Source: Solea solea (taxonomy: Eukaryota; Chordata; Actinopteri; Pleuronectiformes; Soleidae). From it: a stretch of DNA of 64,000 nucleotides. Below, one piece after another: positions 63,061 to 64,000 of this stretch (position 1 is its first letter; each line of letters opens with the position of its first letter). The notes beneath the pieces were generated by a model. It saw nothing but the letters and a program-made list of their open reading frames with translations, searched no databases and was not told the DNA's origin. The stretch lies in assembly GCF_958295425.1 (NCBI RefSeq), contig NC_081139.1, positions 25,774,888 through 25,838,887 of the forward strand, in the 5' to 3' direction. The translations under genes were made by a program, and so were the position numbers.

Positions 63061-64000
63061 CTTGCATTATTATTTAGTAGTGGGATATACCCTAACCCTA
63101 AGTAGCCTTCTTCTCTCTTAAAGGGAAATAAGGGTTGTGAATGAATGGGTCAGGATCCGGGTGAATTGCTCATATTGGGCTCTGAGAGTGCTTATTTTCT
63201 GTGACCTAAGATCAGATTTGAGTGGCCGGTTTGGTCAAAAACGAATGAACATGAATGAGTCTGTTCATTCTATTTTCGCTGTCCACTCTCTCTCTCGCTG
63301 TAACGCTCACTGATGCCCTGTCTGTCACTCGCTCCTCACTGCCTGCATCTATCCGTACTCAGGGTCGCAATATTTAGCGGGATGCACAGATTGGATTGGC
63401 TTTAATGGCATCACGTGGGATGGCTTAACTCGAAATGCAATTGGTCCGTGCATTTCCTGATTCGCTCAACCAGTACCGTAAAGTCTAGAGAAGCTGCGCC
63501 GGTCAAAATAAAAGCACCCTGTCAACATTTAAAATACTTCCATACTTTATTCAAACAGCACACTGCCCATACGCTGCTCTCAGACATGGTCCTTCTCCCT
63601 GGTGCCTCTGTTGGCCACTGCTTTGGCAACATTAGTAACACCTTGTGATTCGGCGCTATGCAAAATAAAATTGAATTGAATTTGCTGAGACAGACGCAGC
63701 TCTGCTAACGTTTAAAAGCCACTTCTAACACCAAGCAAACAATCACGTTCACCGTCAGACACGAGTACTCAGCTCAGCGTGTTAGAACTAATGCAGAACT
63801 ATGCAGGATTTGTACCCACATGTAACAGCGTCAGAGGAAATGACTGTGTGACCGAAAGGGGGGGGGGGTCACACACGAGGAAACAGAGAGTTGAAAAACA
63901 CAGAAGCATGCAATCTGGCACTTGCACCCATGGCTTGAGTCGCATTCTTAAACAAATACACATGGCCAGGAGAGGGGAAGGGTTGGGGGAGCGTCAGCGG
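63061..64000. other. slc2a9 intron 8, no exon seen
   Basis: The conserved GLVIEHLGRRPLL-like TM8-TM9 block was looked for and not found. A G-run at 63859-63869 is the only simple feature. Confidence 0.5.

Overview
The window is vertebrate nuclear DNA, almost certainly from a teleost fish. It shows small GT-AG exons scattered in long AT-rich introns, many microsatellites, and retroelements typical of fish: tRNA-headed V-SINEs, several LINE lineages, and hAT DNA transposons. No bacterial-type gene, operon or CRISPR array is present. The species cannot be fixed from sequence alone.

Two protein-coding genes are supported, both on the plus strand. The left edge (75-3904) holds the last six coding exons of wdr1 (AIP1, the cofilin cofactor of actin disassembly), about the final 260 codons. 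Its first exon in the window appears to follow an AC-ending (U12-type) intron. After about 17.6 kb of repeat-rich intergenic DNA, slc2a9 (GLUT9, class II facilitative hexose/urate transporter) starts at 21545. It has eight coding exons up to 60619 (341 codons, N-terminus through about TM8), and the rest lies beyond the right edge. The tandem order and orientation wdr1 then slc2a9 match the human WDR1-SLC2A9 arrangement on chromosome 4p16.1.

Layout: 1-3904 wdr1 3' exons, with a (GATA)n and a roughly 340 bp (TA)n tract inside one intron. 3905-21544 is intergenic: a perfect 23-bp hairpin (6480-6533), a GA/CA array (9152-9779), a restriction-endonuclease-type LINE relic (10300-10607), a hAT transposase relic (14340-15095), a 530 bp CA/CATA tract (16301-16829) and a possible alternative slc2a9 first exon (13424-13489). 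21545-60619 is slc2a9. Its introns carry antisense LINE relics (22984, 24110, 25258, 25867, 57110), two hAT-like non-autonomous elements (29828-30441 and 47333-48467, the latter with a perfect 8-bp target duplication), a promoter-like cassette with a ZNF143-type motif (32596-32925), a perfect 66-bp inverted repeat pair flanking exons 4 and 5, and a 36-bp x 31 minisatellite (49777-50895). 60620-64000 is slc2a9 intron 8, with a full-length V-SINE bounded by 11-bp target duplications.

The two genes have separate biochemistry (actin turnover versus sugar/urate transport), and nothing here suggests a shared pathway. I found no new multi-gene system. The items most worth following up are the U12-type intron, the 66-bp inverted repeats around exons 4-5, the promoter-like cassette in intron 3 and the structured minisatellite.
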